From: Eunapius fragilis
Taxonomy: Eukaryota; Porifera; Demospongiae; Spongillida; Spongillidae
Length of the DNA: 64,000 nt
Assembly (NCBI GenBank): GCA_963681505.1
Contig: OY811971.1
Coordinates: 18,058,234 to 18,122,233, forward strand
Direction of reading: 5' to 3'
Positions 22,862 through 35,522 of this stretch are shown here, one piece after another. Position numbers and translations under genes: made by a program. The notes beneath the pieces were generated by a model. It was not told the DNA's origin and searched no databases. It was given only the letters and a program-made list of their open reading frames with translations. Position 1 is the first letter of the stretch. Every line of letters starts with the position of its first letter.

Positions 22862-24646
22862 GTACCGAGCTAAGTGTCCCAAGCAAGTCAAAAGACATAA
22901 CCCAAAAACGGACCACAGATCGATTTGCTCACCTTGCCATTTCTTGCTTGAAGGTTATTAGCCATTTCTATAAGCAACCCACCTCACAAATGCAACGACA
23001 GTAGAAAATGACTGATAGCTTTACGGACATTGTTTGCACTGCGCATGCGTATGTACTTACGGTGGCACGCCCCACCAACGATGGGGGCGAGCTCCTTGTT
23101 GGGAGGAGGCGTGTCCCTTACCAATCCCTCGCTCCGAAATCCTACATCCGCCCCTGTAAGGTCAGGAAGTTAGTCCGGCCAAACAATCTGGGATCCGGCC
23201 AGGCAAGTCTGCAGCCCTGAATATGACGTGAACATGAGTTGTAAAAAGCAAGTGGCAACAGGCCGGTGACTGATCGCAACCGGAAGACCAATCCGCCAAG
23301 CTGGGGCGCTCAGAACCCGGCCTTAGCTAGTGTGGACAGTATAGGTGTTGCTTAATTTTCTAAGTTACGAAGGCTATGGAACAGCTAGTGTTCAGGGTAT
23401 AGAGCTGTGTTAGTGATGATTCGTCTAATGTAAGACCGACACGTACATGTAAATGGAGGGCCCCCGGACCAATTTTTAATATTGGCTAGCCTAGACTAAT
23501 ATAAGTTTAGAGGCTATCTGAGCAACATCATCATTTACAAAAATCTTCTATACTACAATACCATGCACGCGTTCATTTTGTACCAAAAGAAGTCCTAACG
23601 TCCCATGCAATATAGTCTCTGCAGCAGGCTAGTTCTGGCACCTCAATGGACCATATATAGGTTATCAATCTTCACCTTTAAACAATTAGTTGCTTTATAG
23701 TCAACAAGTCAGCAGGTGTTCCCTTTTAATGGAATTATATCTTTGATTGCAGGAATTTAATGTCTCTTAATAACTTCATTTGCACATCCTAGAGATGGTT
23801 GGTCAAAAGTGACACAGTCCTTTAACAGTTTTTTCAATCAATTTGGCCGTTGGAGATGCATAGCAAGAATCAGAGTAGTGCCAAAGATTACTGATACATT
23901 GCAGATTACCATGACAAAACTGTCTGAACTAAGTAATCACTACATGCATGATCACGTGCACCGATACATTCAAATGCATCCTCCACATAAACTGGACTGG
24001 ACTCCTCCACATAAACTGGACAACATTATAGCTACCAAGCATTGATGAACAAAACATGGAAGTGAAATGGATTAGAATGGAACTCCTTCACTATTTGTGT
24101 TCTGTAATAGATAATTTCAATTATAGTTACCCTTATTGGTGCTGTTATGTCCAAACTTCGAATTCTATTATTTTAGTTCCTTTAGCGTGAATTCATCACA
24201 TGGGGGAGGTGTAATGGTTACCATCATGCAAATCAAATACATATAAATTTCCAAAAACGCACCATCACCTTATAGGAGCCAAAGTGACATAAATGCAACG
24301 AGCAGAACATAAAATAATTACGATGATAATATCTGATGCAAAATCACAAACTTCCTTTCTTATTCATGACGTTGACAAGAATAATGGACATGTACATGCG
24401 TTAATGATAAACATGTAGGGGAATACGTAACTGGTGGTACTTACTCCCTGCATAGTCAAGAAATTGGGAAGCATTTTATGGTGCTATAAGAAATACTACA
24501 CCATTTGTATACTTACCCACTTCAATGTTTGTAATAGTATCCATGGTGCATGGCACAGAATAAGGGGACGTGTTGATATAAATTAAATGTAATGGTATCC
24601 ACAGTGATATGGAATAATTTGGCATATCAGAATGCAATAGGAGGAA
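22862..24646. other. Spacer without supportable gene
   Basis: Several open frames of up to about 80 codons lack motifs and splice support. A CG-rich patch around 23040-23130 (GCGCATGCGT) could be promoter-like, but no gene start could be tied to it. Confidence 0.4.
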
Positions 24647-25018
24647 GTGCAAAGTCGCAGATGTACTCACATAGGCGTCTTGGCACGTGCACAAGACGCC
24701 TTTGGTTATTATATAAATAGTAAAAAATCAACAAGGCGAGCACGTTATAAATCAAATCTCATTAAAAAGAAAGCGGCAGCTACAAGACTGATCCTGAAAA
24801 GGTCTATGAGCGCTACAGCTACGAGGCTGATCCAGAAAAGTAGAAGGCATAATGAGCGCGACAGCCACCTTTCCGTGGTCCAGAAAATTATTGGTAACGA
24901 TTTCTTATTTATTTACATTACAGACCAAAAGTCGGTTAGGGTATTAGACCTGTCTGATTTGCTAAGCGAATTCAATACGAGACCCGGACGTCCAGTTTGT
25001 CTCATCCCCAGACCAACA
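24647..25018 (+). pseudogene. Relic of a YKADPEKKKA-repeat transposon protein
   Basis: In mixed frames the + strand shows degraded tandem units of the type YK-x-D/N-P/L-x-KKKAAA (YKSNLIKKKAAA; in another frame YKTDPEK and YEADPEK). I associate such repeats with the N-terminal part of large cnidarian and sponge transposon proteins, possibly Helitron-like. Stops and frame changes show decay. The relic at 42425-42740 carries the same repeat (NYRAEHEKKR, RYRADPEKER). Confidence 0.4.
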
Positions 25019-25089
25019 TGACGTAACGATTATCGCTGTGAAAAGTATAATCTACATACAATGTACATGGTCCGAGAAATAAGCACAGC

Positions 25090-25215
25090 GTCGATTGATT
25101 TTCAATCGATTTGTCACTTACATTCTGGTAGAAAATGTTTACATACCTGGTACAAACTGTTAATGATATGTAACAGAATACAGTAAGTGACCGGCAAATC
25201 AATTGAAAACAAGTA
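25090..25215. mobile_element. MITE family B, copy 1
   Basis: Inverted ends TTGATTTTCAATCGATTTG and GGCAAATCAATTGAAAACA flank a core containing CACTTACATTCTGGTA and TACATACCTGGTACAAACTG. The same core and ends occur at 56390-56510. Non-coding, about 125 bp. Confidence 0.75.
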
Positions 25216-25216
25216 A

Positions 25217-25400
25217 ATAAAAAACCTTCTCAATGAGAAAGTTGGTGGGCTATAGGATTTGAAGGCAATGGTGTGTAAAAAGCAAGAAAACAAGGGTCTG
25301 TAATAGTAAGGGAAAACGTCATAGTCCTATATTTCGGTAGCATATACTATGTTCGTGTGCTAAATATAGGACTATGACATTTTCCCCTACTATTACAGAT
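25217..25400. mobile_element. Foldback MITE family A, copy with inner hairpin
   Basis: Begins like the other family-A copies (AAAACCTTCTCAATGAGAAAG, TATAGGATTTGAAGGCAATGG). It then forms an inner near-perfect hairpin: CTGTAATAGTAAGGGAAAAC ... TATAGGACTATGACATTTTC, ending CCCTACTATTACAG. The outer right arm is missing. Confidence 0.7.
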
Positions 25401-26892
25401 GTATGTGTGTACATGTGTGTGCATGTGTGTGTGAGCGTGTGTGTGCATGTGTGTGTGCGCGTGTGTGTTTCCCCATCCTGTTGAAATTCAGTATTCAAAA
25501 AAGTATACTATATATTATACTCATTCACATGACATAACTGCAATAACTTCGGCAATTGTAACAAAAATACTTTTTAATCTTCCATGTACATCTCATACCA
25601 CCTTACATCATGCATTTCATCGTGCGTGTCTATGAGTGTGTGCATTGGTTTCATCTTCTTCAGCTTTGTTACTACCGGTGAATTATAATAGCATGTACTT
25701 GCGTGCATATCATGCCACTTAATATAAACCACACCTCACGTATCTCACACATGTCTCGTATAGATTGAGGGTTTTCGAAAGGCAGAATCGAAGCATTTCA
25801 GTGACAGAGCAACTAGCCTGCCAGATGAAGATCAAAGGATCATCTGGCCCAGATCGAGAGGTTTTTGGAAGGGTTCTACGAGGCGATCCTTAAGGAGCTA
25901 TTTATTTCTTTCCCCCCCCCCCCCCCCCCCCCCCCCACTCTACAGATGAAGTGGTTCTGGAGGCCCCCTGCATACCTTTGATCAGGTTGATCTTGCCTGC
26001 TTCCAGTAGTTAGTAACAGGGACCGTCAAGGTTCCCCTTCAAGGGTTTGCAGCCTTCAAGGGCATGAAGAGGACACGGAAGTTCCAGATCCACCGTGATG
26101 ACCAATCCAAAGGAAGACGTCCCACTGCACACAAGTGGCAAGGCTACTTGTAGATTGCGAACATATAAGTTTATATACATGTAATTGTGTAATTGTTTGA
26201 TCATTACGCAAACATTTATATGGACATGTCATAGTGGTGTGTGTGATCAACGAAAACCTGCATCGTTTTGTATGATTTTTTTGCTACACTGCTTTCAGTT
26301 TTAATACCACCATATGAGACCTATGACAAGCTTAGATCCAGACTGCTGACTGCTGTGAGGGAGTGTCCCGAAGGCTTTGGTTTTGCCTGATACTTTAATG
26401 CTATCACGTGATGTATACTATTATAACTATTGGCCTCTGTGAATAATTTGATTCAGTACTTCTGTCATGCAGTATGCTCTTTATGCTAAAGTTCATGAAA
26501 TAGATGGCTTTCCAGCATAGGAAGTGTGGCTCTCGTTGAGGGCATGTATATATGATTTTCCACACAATATGGTGCTGAAAATGTAGCGCAGGTGGTCATG
26601 ATATGAGATATGTATAGGTTTGGTAATTGCATGAGATCAATTAACACATTCCACATATCATGTGAACTATAACCGTAACTTCATAGTGCATCAAGTGATC
26701 ATGAAGTATGAAATACATACCTTCGGCAAATTTGACTCCATTATGGTCCCCTCTACACATGATATGAATTTTTGCCATAGATCACCCTTGTTATAATGGT
26801 AGGCTTATCCTTAATACGACCTCTGTTGACTTGAGGATCTGTCATGTTGAGCCAACAAAAAACACAATAGCATATTGTTTTAGCACAGCGTT
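25401..26892. other. Spacer; right part homologous to the flank of the RING relic
   Basis: GT microsatellite at 25401-25470 and a C-run at about 25914-25936. The segment 26540-26780 is similar to 4560-4800, showing that the Ubl-RING duplication included downstream flank. No other gene was seen. Confidence 0.5.
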
Positions 26893-28074
26893 TTAGCAAC
26901 AATTATCGGTAATCATGTCTACAACTTCCTGCTCCTCACTAACAGGACGCCGACACAAGGGGCAGGAGGGACCATTTGGTGCGACCTTCAACCAACATTG
27001 TATGCAGCCACGATGGAAGCAATGGCGACATTTCAGCATGGCTGCAGTAGGAACAAGGAGTATGTCATGGCAAATGCAGCAATGAGAAGGACAGGGCAAA
27101 AATATGTCAGGTGCCACAGAAGTAGCGGTATCAGTTGGCACTTTCATTGCAACCTCAGCTGTGGCTGACAATGGTCTGACTTCGACGTTCAGATGCTTGA
27201 AGGTAGTCACGCCAGCCGTTGCTTCGTCATAGGTGGTGTACGCGTCCTCTGCTTTCTTGAATGAAGGTGCAATTTGAGTTCCATCGCTCCTGATACCCAC
27301 AACACGCCACCAGCAGTTGCTGAATCCAGGCTTGATTGCCGAAAATGTAGTTTTACAGAGTGGGCAGCGTGGTGACGAGTTGATCAGGTCAAAGTTTTCG
27401 AAGCCATTCCGATGAATGACCATCCGCTTATAGCCAGCACAGGTGCGGTGTGTACATACACCTTCGATATTCAAACCACGGCAGGCAATGCGCCATTTTG
27501 GGGCATCTTTACTCCAGGCATATGTGCGAAGAGCATCAGTATTGCTGACATCAACAAACTCCACACCCGGACCACGTAACCTGAGTACACTATAAATGGT
27601 CGAACAATTCTGAATGTTGTAGTCAGAGAGCCGGGACCTATCATCATCCAGCTGCCTGCCTGAGAATACAAGGCGTAATTGGTTCGGGGGGATTCCGTCC
27701 TCGTCTTGAATCATGAGCTTGACAAGTTCAATGCTGTATGACGGCTCCACCATGAACTGTATTGTCTTTCCAGTAAGATTCTTATAAAAAAGCTGCATAG
27801 AAGCATCTCCTCCGTATACCCGACACGTGATGCCTCCATTGGGACCATATCGAAGAATGAGAGTCTCGGACATTGAAGAAAAAGGCCTCACGATATGCCC
27901 GTTTTCGAACGACAATGTCGTCATAAGTGATAGTTTAGATATCTCGAAACGAGCTGCGATCGAAGCGAAAAGTTCTTTAAACGTGGAGTCTGTGGTGATC
28001 TCGTCGAGCAACAGGTCACATGGCCCGCGCGGACTTTCAATGCACATCACTGGTATCGGCATGGGCAACGCCAT
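26893..28074 (-). CDS. Ubiquitin-like domain / RING-H2 finger protein
   Basis: Single-exon minus-strand gene, 393 codons from the ATG at 28074. An in-frame ATG at 28119 would add 15 residues translated from a CA-rich stretch and looks like UTR. Near residues 90-170 is a clear ubiquitin-like domain ([45 protein letters not shown], ending VLRLRGPG). Next is a Cys/His segment ([32 protein letters not shown]) of the type that follows ubiquitin domains in some invertebrate and fungal proteins. The C-terminus is a RING-H2 finger ([27 protein letters not shown]), so it is probably an E3 ubiquitin ligase. The first 85 residues may be a further, weaker ubiquitin-like fold. RLRGPG lacks a clean GG end, so processing at the Ubl is unlikely. 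Relics of this gene lie at 4560-5470 and 29985-30200. Confidence 0.85.
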   Translation of the reverse strand: MALPMPIPVMCIESPRGPCDLLLDEITTDSTFKELFASIAARFEISKLSLMTTLSFENGHIVRPFSSMSETLILRYGPNGGITCRVYGGDASMQLFYKNLTGKTIQFMVEPSYSIELVKLMIQDEDGIPPNQLRLVFSGRQLDDDRSRLSDYNIQNCSTIYSVLRLRGPGVEFVDVSNTDALRTYAWSKDAPKWRIACRGLNIEGVCTHRTCAGYKRMVIHRNGFENFDLINSSPRCPLCKTTFSAIKPGFSNCWWRVVGIRSDGTQIAPSFKKAEDAYTTYDEATAGVTTFKHLNVEVRPLSATAEVAMKVPTDTATSVAPDIFLPCPSHCCICHDILLVPTAAMLKCRHCFHRGCIQCWLKVAPNGPSCPLCRRPVSEEQEVVDMITDNCC

Positions 28075-28119
28075 GTTCAAAAGGTAACCAGATGTGTGTG
28101 TGTGGGGGGGCAATATCAT

Positions 28120-28740
28120 ATGAATTTAATCACATGCATGTATTGACGTAATCATACATACCACAGTAAAAAATTATGCCGTACTGTTATTAAAAGTCCT
28201 CCCACCACAGAACACCGCCCGAAATGATGATTCATGTCATGCCCTTAACAATGACCAAGACAACCGAAGAACTTTGGAACGTGAGCTCACTCAAAAACAC
28301 CGATGGGCTAATCGCCATTCTAACATCCTACTTGGAAAGGAACATGCACTTTTTTTCTGCAAACTACGAGGCGTAATCATCCTGCTACGGCAAGCTACAG
28401 GCCTTGAAAGCGGGTTAGTCTTTGCGTACCTCTTCGATTCTCCACGCCTGCGACAATAAGAAAGCAGAAATGAGGTTGTTTCGTAACGGGAACTAAACGT
28501 ATTAGTAGATATTAGCATTGGTTTGTAGTCATGCACGTTTTTTTTTTTTTTGACAGCGATCAAACACACTAAACGATAGTACACGATATACTGGGAGTAT
28601 CGTTTATAGGCCCAACTGTGCGGATTGCCGCGTGTTCTTTCATAATTGAGAGCAACTGCTGGACCTTACTTACGTCTTACTCAGAGTTTTTCTCTTGGTG
28701 CTGTTAGCTACTAATAATCAGTATATACTCTTCCGTATCA
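28120..28740. other. Spacer upstream of the Ubl-RING gene
   Basis: No gene recognised. A T-run lies at 28540-28551. Confidence 0.4.
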
Positions 28741-28744
28741 CTCC

Positions 28745-29356
28745 CATTCCCAACCCCTGTACCAGCCCTCATCTCAGCCAACTGTACCAGCCTCATCTCA
28801 GCCAACTGTACCAGCCTCGTCTCAGCCAACTGTACCAGCCTCATCTCAGCCAACTGTACCAGCCTCATCTCAGCCAACTGTACCAGCCTCATCTCAGCCA
28901 ACTGTACCAGCCTCATCTCAGCCAACTGTACCAGCCTCGTCTCAGCCAACTGTACCAGCCTCGTCTCAGCCAACTGTACCAGCCTCATCTCAGCCAACTG
29001 TACCAGCCTCATCTCAGCCAACTGTACCAGCCTCATCTCAGCCAACTGTACCAGCCTCATCTCAGCCAACTGTACCAGCCTCATCTCAGACACCAGTTGC
29101 CTCACCTCAGCCACGAGTACAAACCTCACCTCAGTACCAGCTTCATCTCAGCCTCACCTCAGCCACCGTACCAGCCTCATCTCAGCCACCAGTAGTACCA
29201 TGCAGCCTCATAACTTGTTCAGTTGCATTGTATCAGTGTCATTGTGAGTATTAATGCCATATTCTGAGTGTAAACTGTGCTTAGTATTAACGCCTTGATT
29301 TCTTTATCCCTAGGTGCCACAAGCAAGCGACCACGCATCCTGCATCGCTCCTGAAC
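28745..29356 (+). CDS. Possible 3' end of a repeat-rich protein (VPASSQPT repeats)
   Basis: A 24-bp tandem repeat (CCAGCCTCATCTCAGCCAAC plus TGTA), about 13-14 units from 28760 to 29090, is open in more than one frame. In the frame reading VPASSQPT the reading continues past the array to a possible donor (CATT|GTGAGT, about 29243). It could splice to an exon after CCCTAG at about 29315 that ends ATSKRPRILHRS and stop at 29354-29356. The low-complexity Pro/Ser/Thr composition would fit an unstructured tail. No upstream exon was recognised, so it may be only a minisatellite. Confidence 0.3.
28760..29090. repeat. 24-bp minisatellite
   Basis: About 13 nearly identical direct repeats of CCAGCCTCATCTCAGCCAAC plus TGTA. 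The only recurrent change is CATCTC to CGTCTC in scattered units. Low divergence suggests recent expansion or homogenisation. Confidence 0.95.
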
Positions 29357-29984
29357 TTTTTTTATGTTATGATGCTGCTAGCTCCATTCAAACCGCACGC
29401 ATTATTCCTAAATTACATACGCCGCTTAGGGTGGTAAAACGTTATAACTCGCTGACCTAAATCCTATGGTCGCCGTCTCTGCTATACTTGACGGTCAAAG
29501 TACCCCCTCTCAGTTATCACGCGAACGCATAAAAACGATGTGCGGCTCAGTATTCAAGTAATACATGTATTTTAGGTCGTGGCGCCCGTCGTGCACGTTG
29601 GTAATTTTATTTAGTGCGGTGGTAGGGGGCACTAAGGATCAAATGGTCTCAAAAGTAGGACTTGAAAGAAGTACGATTAATAATGAGCTCTACTAGTAAA
29701 TTATTTTACACCATTTGAAAAGACCTACCATATTAGCCAATTATCTGAATTGTTTCCAACCGCAAACAGCACTGAGAAGGAGAGCAGCCGAGTCATTGTT
29801 CATAAACCAACGCTGGTTACACTTGGTGTATTTATTAATTAATGTTGATTAAGGTTTGGACAATCTTGAGACATTCGTGGTACGTACTGAATGCATCTCA
29901 TAATGCAATGCACAAAACGTACTGAATGCATCTCATCAATGCACAATACTAACACAATGGCAACAAGTCTAGAAGAAGCGGCGC
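29357..29984. other. Spacer, nothing recognised
   Basis: AT-rich with a short direct duplication (CGTACTGAATGCATCTCAT at about 29883 and 29918). No gene was seen. Confidence 0.4.
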
Positions 29985-30200
29985 ATGGCGGTTGGCACTT
30001 TCATTGTACCTTAAGCAGTGCACGGCCGACAAATGCCTGACTTCAACGTTCAGCGCGCCTAGATGCTTGAAGGCAGTATGCCAGCTGCCTTTGCTTCATC
30101 ATAGATGGTGTACGAATCCCTATGGATAGCTTTGAATCCAATCTCTTCCATCATCTGTGGTACGTAGATGTAACAGCTGTTCTGGATTTAAGCAATGGTG
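29985..30200 (-). pseudogene. Second decayed fragment of the Ubl-RING gene
   Basis: Matches the middle of the intact gene (27138-27300) in the same minus orientation: GTTGGCACTTTCATTG, CTGACTTCAACGTTCAG, AGATGCTTGAAGGCAGT and TTGCTTCATCATAGATGGTG. Insertions and substitutions destroy the frame. The RING end is not present here. Confidence 0.7.
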
Positions 30201-31736
30201 CGATTAACCGAAGTGCGCAAGGTTCAACGAAAGTATTTGCAAAGTTAGCTGTTTTTTGACTGGAAAGAATGTCAGTCCTAGTTCAGCATTATCAGGCATG
30301 ACACCATCTCAGTGTACAACAAAGCCCATATTAGAATATATGTAGGTGAACATGAACAAGGCGTGAGAGTGACATGTTATCACATCTTCATCCACATCTT
30401 CATCTCGCTCGTTTTCTTAGCACTGACCTTCATTTAATTGAAAAATTTTACATTTTCTCCTTCAAATTGCACTAGATATCAAGACTCTTTTTGAATCCTG
30501 TGATCTGGTCCAAATTGGTTGCCTAGGACATACTTTTTGCTCATTGCTTCCTCTGTCTGATTGGATTTCTTGTGACTCTACTTGATCTTCACTTCTTTCA
30601 TTCCGGTAAGTTTCCTTATCTTGATCAACCATTTTTTTGGTCACTCCACTCTCTCTAAAAATCACTACCATCCATGTTATGTGGTTAATTTTTGTCACTA
30701 CACTCTCCCTGTCATAGCATTCATTGAATTTTGCATGCATTGATTCAATGATGCAATTAGGTATTTTCCATGTATATTAGATGTGTCTTCCTGTATTCTA
30801 GACGTTTGTTGTGCTGCTAATCTACCTAATGATCGATCATATTTGAATGATGCCTTGCAATTGCCACATGTGAAGAGTGGAAGAAGACTTTGAAGAGGTC
30901 TATCAATTTTATGTTCCAAAAGATTGACGTGTGTAAGTTGAATGAGTTTTCTGATGGTAGAATAAGCTTCAAAGTGTTCAAATGATTTTTTGCTTTGGTG
31001 GATGGTGGAATATGGGTTCAATCAATGTTATTCGATCCCTGCGTGTACACTTTGAAAGGGGCAGGAACAATCCATACTTCTAGACAAACAAATTTCAATT
31101 TGAAAGCTATGCTCATATTTATCACCATCACTATCAAACTCGAAAGATGATATCTTTTGTTGATCCAAATTTCCATTTATTAGACTCCTCTTCTCTAAAT
31201 TAGAAAAGATTAATTAGCACTATTATCTGGTTTGCATTACGATATACATTGACATGAATTACAATATCGTTTTATTATAAAGGATAAATGATGATGATCA
31301 TAAGGGAGAGTATAAAATTGGGAGATTGGAAGATGGGGAAGAGGGCCGTTAGGGTGACTAGGGGAATGATCTGTGTTCGAGGCACGTTGACATGCAAGAG
31401 TTCATTGAACACCGTATGTATGTCTTTAAAAGCTCATTACTCACTTGCGCATGCATGCTATTTCATAGCAGACAAGACAATCATTACCCACTGTAGGTGC
31501 CTTCACACAGTGCACTAAAATACCCACCCTTGGTAAATGAAATGCACAGCTCAGAAATGCAATGCACAGTGCAGGTTTGCGACTGTCTAAAAGCAGTTGA
31601 TGTTTAAACAAATTATTAGCTCTACACAACACAGGTACAATTTAAATAGAAGGTGTGTTTTAGAGAGCTCTAAGAATATTGTTCTAATAGTTCACAATGT
31701 TTTAATAGGCTATGATCGTCTAGCGTGGGAAGTGGT
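30201..31736. other. Spacer with unrecognised minus-strand frames
   Basis: Minus-strand frames at 30462-30740 (92 codons) and 30698-31021 (107 codons) include a Cys pair (LFTCGNCKASFKYDRSLGRL) but no full zinc finger and no family that I recognise. They may be transposon-derived or spurious. Confidence 0.3.
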
Positions 31737-34734
31737 TTAATCAAGGCTGTCAGCAGATGAAGGCAAAGGGATCTCTTCAATCCTACTGAAGTGGTGGTCC
31801 TTGGTGGTATCGGGTCCAGTGTGGTTCACAATTAACAGGGCAGAATCTTGCTGACCAAAGAGTTTCAACTGTTTAAGTGCTGCCCGAGCAATCGCAGAAG
31901 CATCATCGGTGACATCAAACTTGCCTAATACTGGTACCACCTGGAATAGTTGGAAGTAGTGCACTGACTTGGGGTGGTTACTGATGGCAATCAGAGGCTT
32001 TCTGGGGCGATGTCTATAAACCTCTTTCAAGTAGTTTGCTCTTGATGAAATAATACAAATGCACTTTATACGCTTGGTGCCTTCAGCCCTGCAATATATA
32101 CATTGGATAGGGTATAGAGGATGTGCCGGAACTAGTGAGTAGTGGTGGACAGGGAGGATGCATGTGAAGAACTACATGTATAAGCTCACCATATTATTCC
32201 TGCAAGCTCTCTATCCAAGGGAGTTGAAGACAGATATCTGGGAACAATGAGAGATTTTTGGATTTCTTTGTCTACTTCTTTACCCACAGCTTTAATACTG
32301 TGAACAACCTAGTGGTTTTGGGGGCGGAGAATTTAAGTTAATAATCGGTGGATATTATAATGAAGTGAGAGGTGACTGCTACTATCCTACCGCTTCAGGA
32401 TATAGTCCAACAGCAAATTCTTCACTGCCCATAATACAGTCAGTGCCTCTGCTAATCAAAAAGTAAAGCTCATCTACTTCAGCACGGGTGGGTAGTTCAT
32501 TAGTTTGCATTGAGGATAGAGTTTGAGTTGCAGTAACAACTGGAATACCAATAGCTTGGCCTATTATGGTTGTCAAAGGTAGAATAGATTGAATTGATGA
32601 AGTAAAATGCAGACAGCACAATGATTAACCTGAATACCCACGGATCTAACATACCTGCTTTGATAATGTCACATGTAACACTTGGAAGAGACCACGGATT
32701 CTCTAGTTCTGCCCAAAGATCGCCGCGTGCCACCATTAAGGCATCCGAAACAGATGCGATGGCATTGACATTCTCCACTGCAGGAGTAGTTTCAATTTTG
32801 CTCATGATACGAACATCGGGCCTTCCAACCTGCTCAAGAAAGTCTCTAAGCATTTTGACATCTGCTACATTTCTGACGAATGAAAGTGCAACCATGTCCA
32901 CATCAGGTTCTTTTAATAATTCCTGGTATTGTTTTGAAAGGGATTTTTGAAATGGATCGATGGGTGATAGGCATAGTTAAAAATGCACACAATACAAACA
33001 CTAAGGTTTACTTACTGATAAATCTTCCTTATCATTATCACTCAATGCTGGCACGGGCAAGTCAGTCTTGGGTAAGTTAATACCTCTCTTCTTGCAAAAT
33101 CCCCCCTTGACTACTCTTGTAAGTACATCGGTTTCGTTTAATACTCTTAGTGTTTCCAGTTTGAATTTTCCTTCTGCTAGTAGTACTAGGATTGTGGGAA
33201 TTAAAAAATTTTGGGAAAGAAGTCAGTAAATCAAGTACATAAAAGTTACCCTTGGTACATTGCTACTCATACCAGTACACATCTAGATAGTATCAAATGA
33301 AGGGTGGATTAATTATTATTGCGCCACATGTAAATGTACTATTAAATGATGAGTATTACGGTGGCCCTGGAGGTTGCGCTCTAGACCTAGCGTAGCGTTC
33401 AAGACACAAAACCCTGTTTCGCCCAAAGCAATGACGCAATTAATTGCCTCAAGGATGACGCAATTATATCCTCTAGAGCGGTGACGTTATTAGCGTTTAG
33501 TCTCAAACTCAAGGAGAACTACATGTACGGGATGGACAAACTTAAATTACGTCATTGCGTGCCTTGAGGCAATTTACGTGATTGCCTACAGTCCAAATGC
33601 TAATTGAGTCATTGCTCTGGGCGTTGAGCGCTACGCAAAATCGCTCGAAGCCACCGTATGAATATGGTTAAATAAGCAGCCAACATGTCAACAAAAATGT
33701 GCAAACCTCATATATAGCGGACCTGTGGGATGCAGTTGTTATATGAATGATGTGCTGAACATACTAGTTGTAAGTACAGTACCGACCCTCAACTCCCCTT
33801 AGTCATTCCCCACAAGGAAAGGTCATGGTTGCAAAAAAGTATTTCATCAAAGCTTTTTCAGTACCACAAAGCTGAACCTTGGAACAATAACGGTCTTTAC
33901 CGTGGATACACCAAACTAAACTACTTAGTACAATATCATGAGCGTTGAATATATGTATCCTTGCCATTCGAAGGGTTCTGACAAAAGAAAGTTGAAGTAG
34001 TTGGTCAAAACTAGTCACTGAAGAACACGTCATAGGGCCCCCAAGTACATTCAGAACTGAACTGGACTAAATATAGTCATGGTCAGCTATGAATTAACAT
34101 GGCAGTTCCCTATGAACTGAAAAAAGCCCACAGGGGGAATAGCACCTTCAGCCCTCACATTCAGGGAAAGTCGGCATTATGATACACATTGAACACACCC
34201 TGTAGCATGATGTGGGTGTTAATTAACTAGAAAAATATCCTTTTTAAAAACCCATTTTGGGATGGGGGCGGGACGGATACTACAAGATACTTACTCGGGT
34301 CTCCTGGCTTAATGAAATTTGGTAATTCCTTGAAGATTGTACCAATTCGATCTTCAGTGGCTGGCTTCTTGGGGTCCTGGGTGGTAATAACGACTTCGGC
34401 GCCTTCCTTCAAGTTCACACCTGAACCTAAGTTCCCAAGTTTGACGCGAGGGCCGACGGCATCCAAAAGGATATTGATTTTGTCGCCTCCCTTTGTTCTA
34501 ATGCGACGGATCAATTCTCTCAATTCCTTGTAGCGTTCCTTGGAGCAAAAGGCCAAGTTGATGCGGATGGTGCCTTGTCCCAGTATCTCTTCTAACTTGT
34601 GGTATGCCGGGCTTGTTGCTTCACCAATGGTGGCAACAATTTTCACCGTATGATCTACAAATGTATAATGGATTGAGATCGGATAACAGGTGGGTCCCGT
34701 ACCTACACTCACCAAACACACCACCGGTAGCCAT
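31737..34734 (-). CDS. Divergent pyruvate-kinase-like protein, seven exons
   Basis: Minus-strand exons: 34734-34713, 34654-34295, 33185-33016, 32922-32655, 32560-32391, 32308-32190 and 32088-31737. All junctions are GT/AG and all phases agree, giving 1461 nt, 486 residues plus TAA, close to normal pyruvate kinase length. Landmarks: HTVKIVATIGEA; B-domain strand VVKGGFCKKRGINLPKTDLP; ALSFVRN; the Lys-containing KIET; MVARGDLW; VVTATQTLSSM; LPTRAEV; and a C-terminal domain with RPRKPLIAISN. Pyruvate kinase transfers phosphate from PEP to ADP in glycolysis. Here the usual NFSHG is replaced (RINLAFCS), GDLG is GDLW and SGETA is GSEEF. The Lys, the ARGD Asp/Arg and the ATQ Thr remain. It is therefore a paralogue that may have lost or altered activity. 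Intron 2 carries a MITE. Confidence 0.88.
33359..33656. mobile_element. TIR MITE in intron 2 of the pyruvate-kinase-like gene
   Basis: A 298-bp element with ends CGGTGGC and GCCACCG flanked by TA on both sides (33357-33358, 33657-33658). Related internal inverted segments (GCGCTCTAGACCTAGCGTAGC; AATGACGCAATTAATTGCC; their complements further right) extend the pairing. TA duplication suggests a Tc1/mariner-type helper (inference). Confidence 0.75.
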
Positions 34735-35329
34735 AATTCGAAAGTTTGGAATGTAGGATACGCCCAATTACGTCACTGCTTCGCAATATGTGGGCGGATC
34801 GATGATTTCGGAACACCACTATCTCCGTACATTGTTTAAACTCGGCAGCTTTGGACTTAGATTAGACGCTTTTTAAGTCAGACAAGTGTTACTCCGTAGG
34901 TACATCTGCCCCTAGCTCATTACTACGAATCAGTTTGTTTTATGAAATGTGTACCGACCCAATTTTATAATTCAAAACTTGCGATTAGGTTTTAAAAACA
35001 AGTCATGTTGCAACTATGCACTTCTCAGACCAGTAGCCCTTACAATTTGCCGCAAAGAATTATCTGAGGCGAGTAGGAATTCTAACGAAACGGAAGCCAT
35101 GTCATATAGAAGAACAAAGTGGTATAATATTTCTGGGAAATTCTTTAGTAACGCAGTAAACACATATATGACGGCGCGAATTTATGTAGGGACAAGGACC
35201 AAAAACGAATAAGCTAGGCAGCATCAAAGTCGACGCACAAAGTGATATACACATAAATTCTGACATTTGTAGTCGATACATCAAGCCATAATGTTGGTTT
35301 CTCCCCTCACACTATATAGCACCTCAAGT
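34735..35329. other. 5' flank of the pyruvate-kinase-like gene, nothing else seen
   Basis: Probable promoter side of the minus-strand gene. No TATA or other element could be assigned, and no other gene was recognised. Confidence 0.4.
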
Positions 35330-35522
35330 AAAGAAAAACATTCTCTAACTTAACGAGAAAGTTGGTGGGATACAGGAATTGAAGGCAAAGGTGTTGTAAA
35401 AAGGAAAGGAACAAGGTATTGGGAAAAAAATCCTATATTTAGCACATCTTTCGGTTAAGTCAAATTTATATGTGCTTAGTATAAGATTTCTGTCTCGTTT
35501 TTCTTTTCCCAAATATAGCTAT
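35330..35522. mobile_element. Foldback MITE family A, degenerate copy
   Basis: Begins AAAAACATTCTCTAACTTAA, CGAGAAAGTTGGTGGGATAC, AGGAATTGAAGGCAAAGG and TGTTGTAAAAAGG, as in the other copies. The right arm is eroded after CTTTTCCCAAATATAG. Confidence 0.65.

Noticed and set aside
26010..26250. Two overlapping 64-codon minus-strand frames
   Set aside because: No motif, no conservation clue and no splice context.
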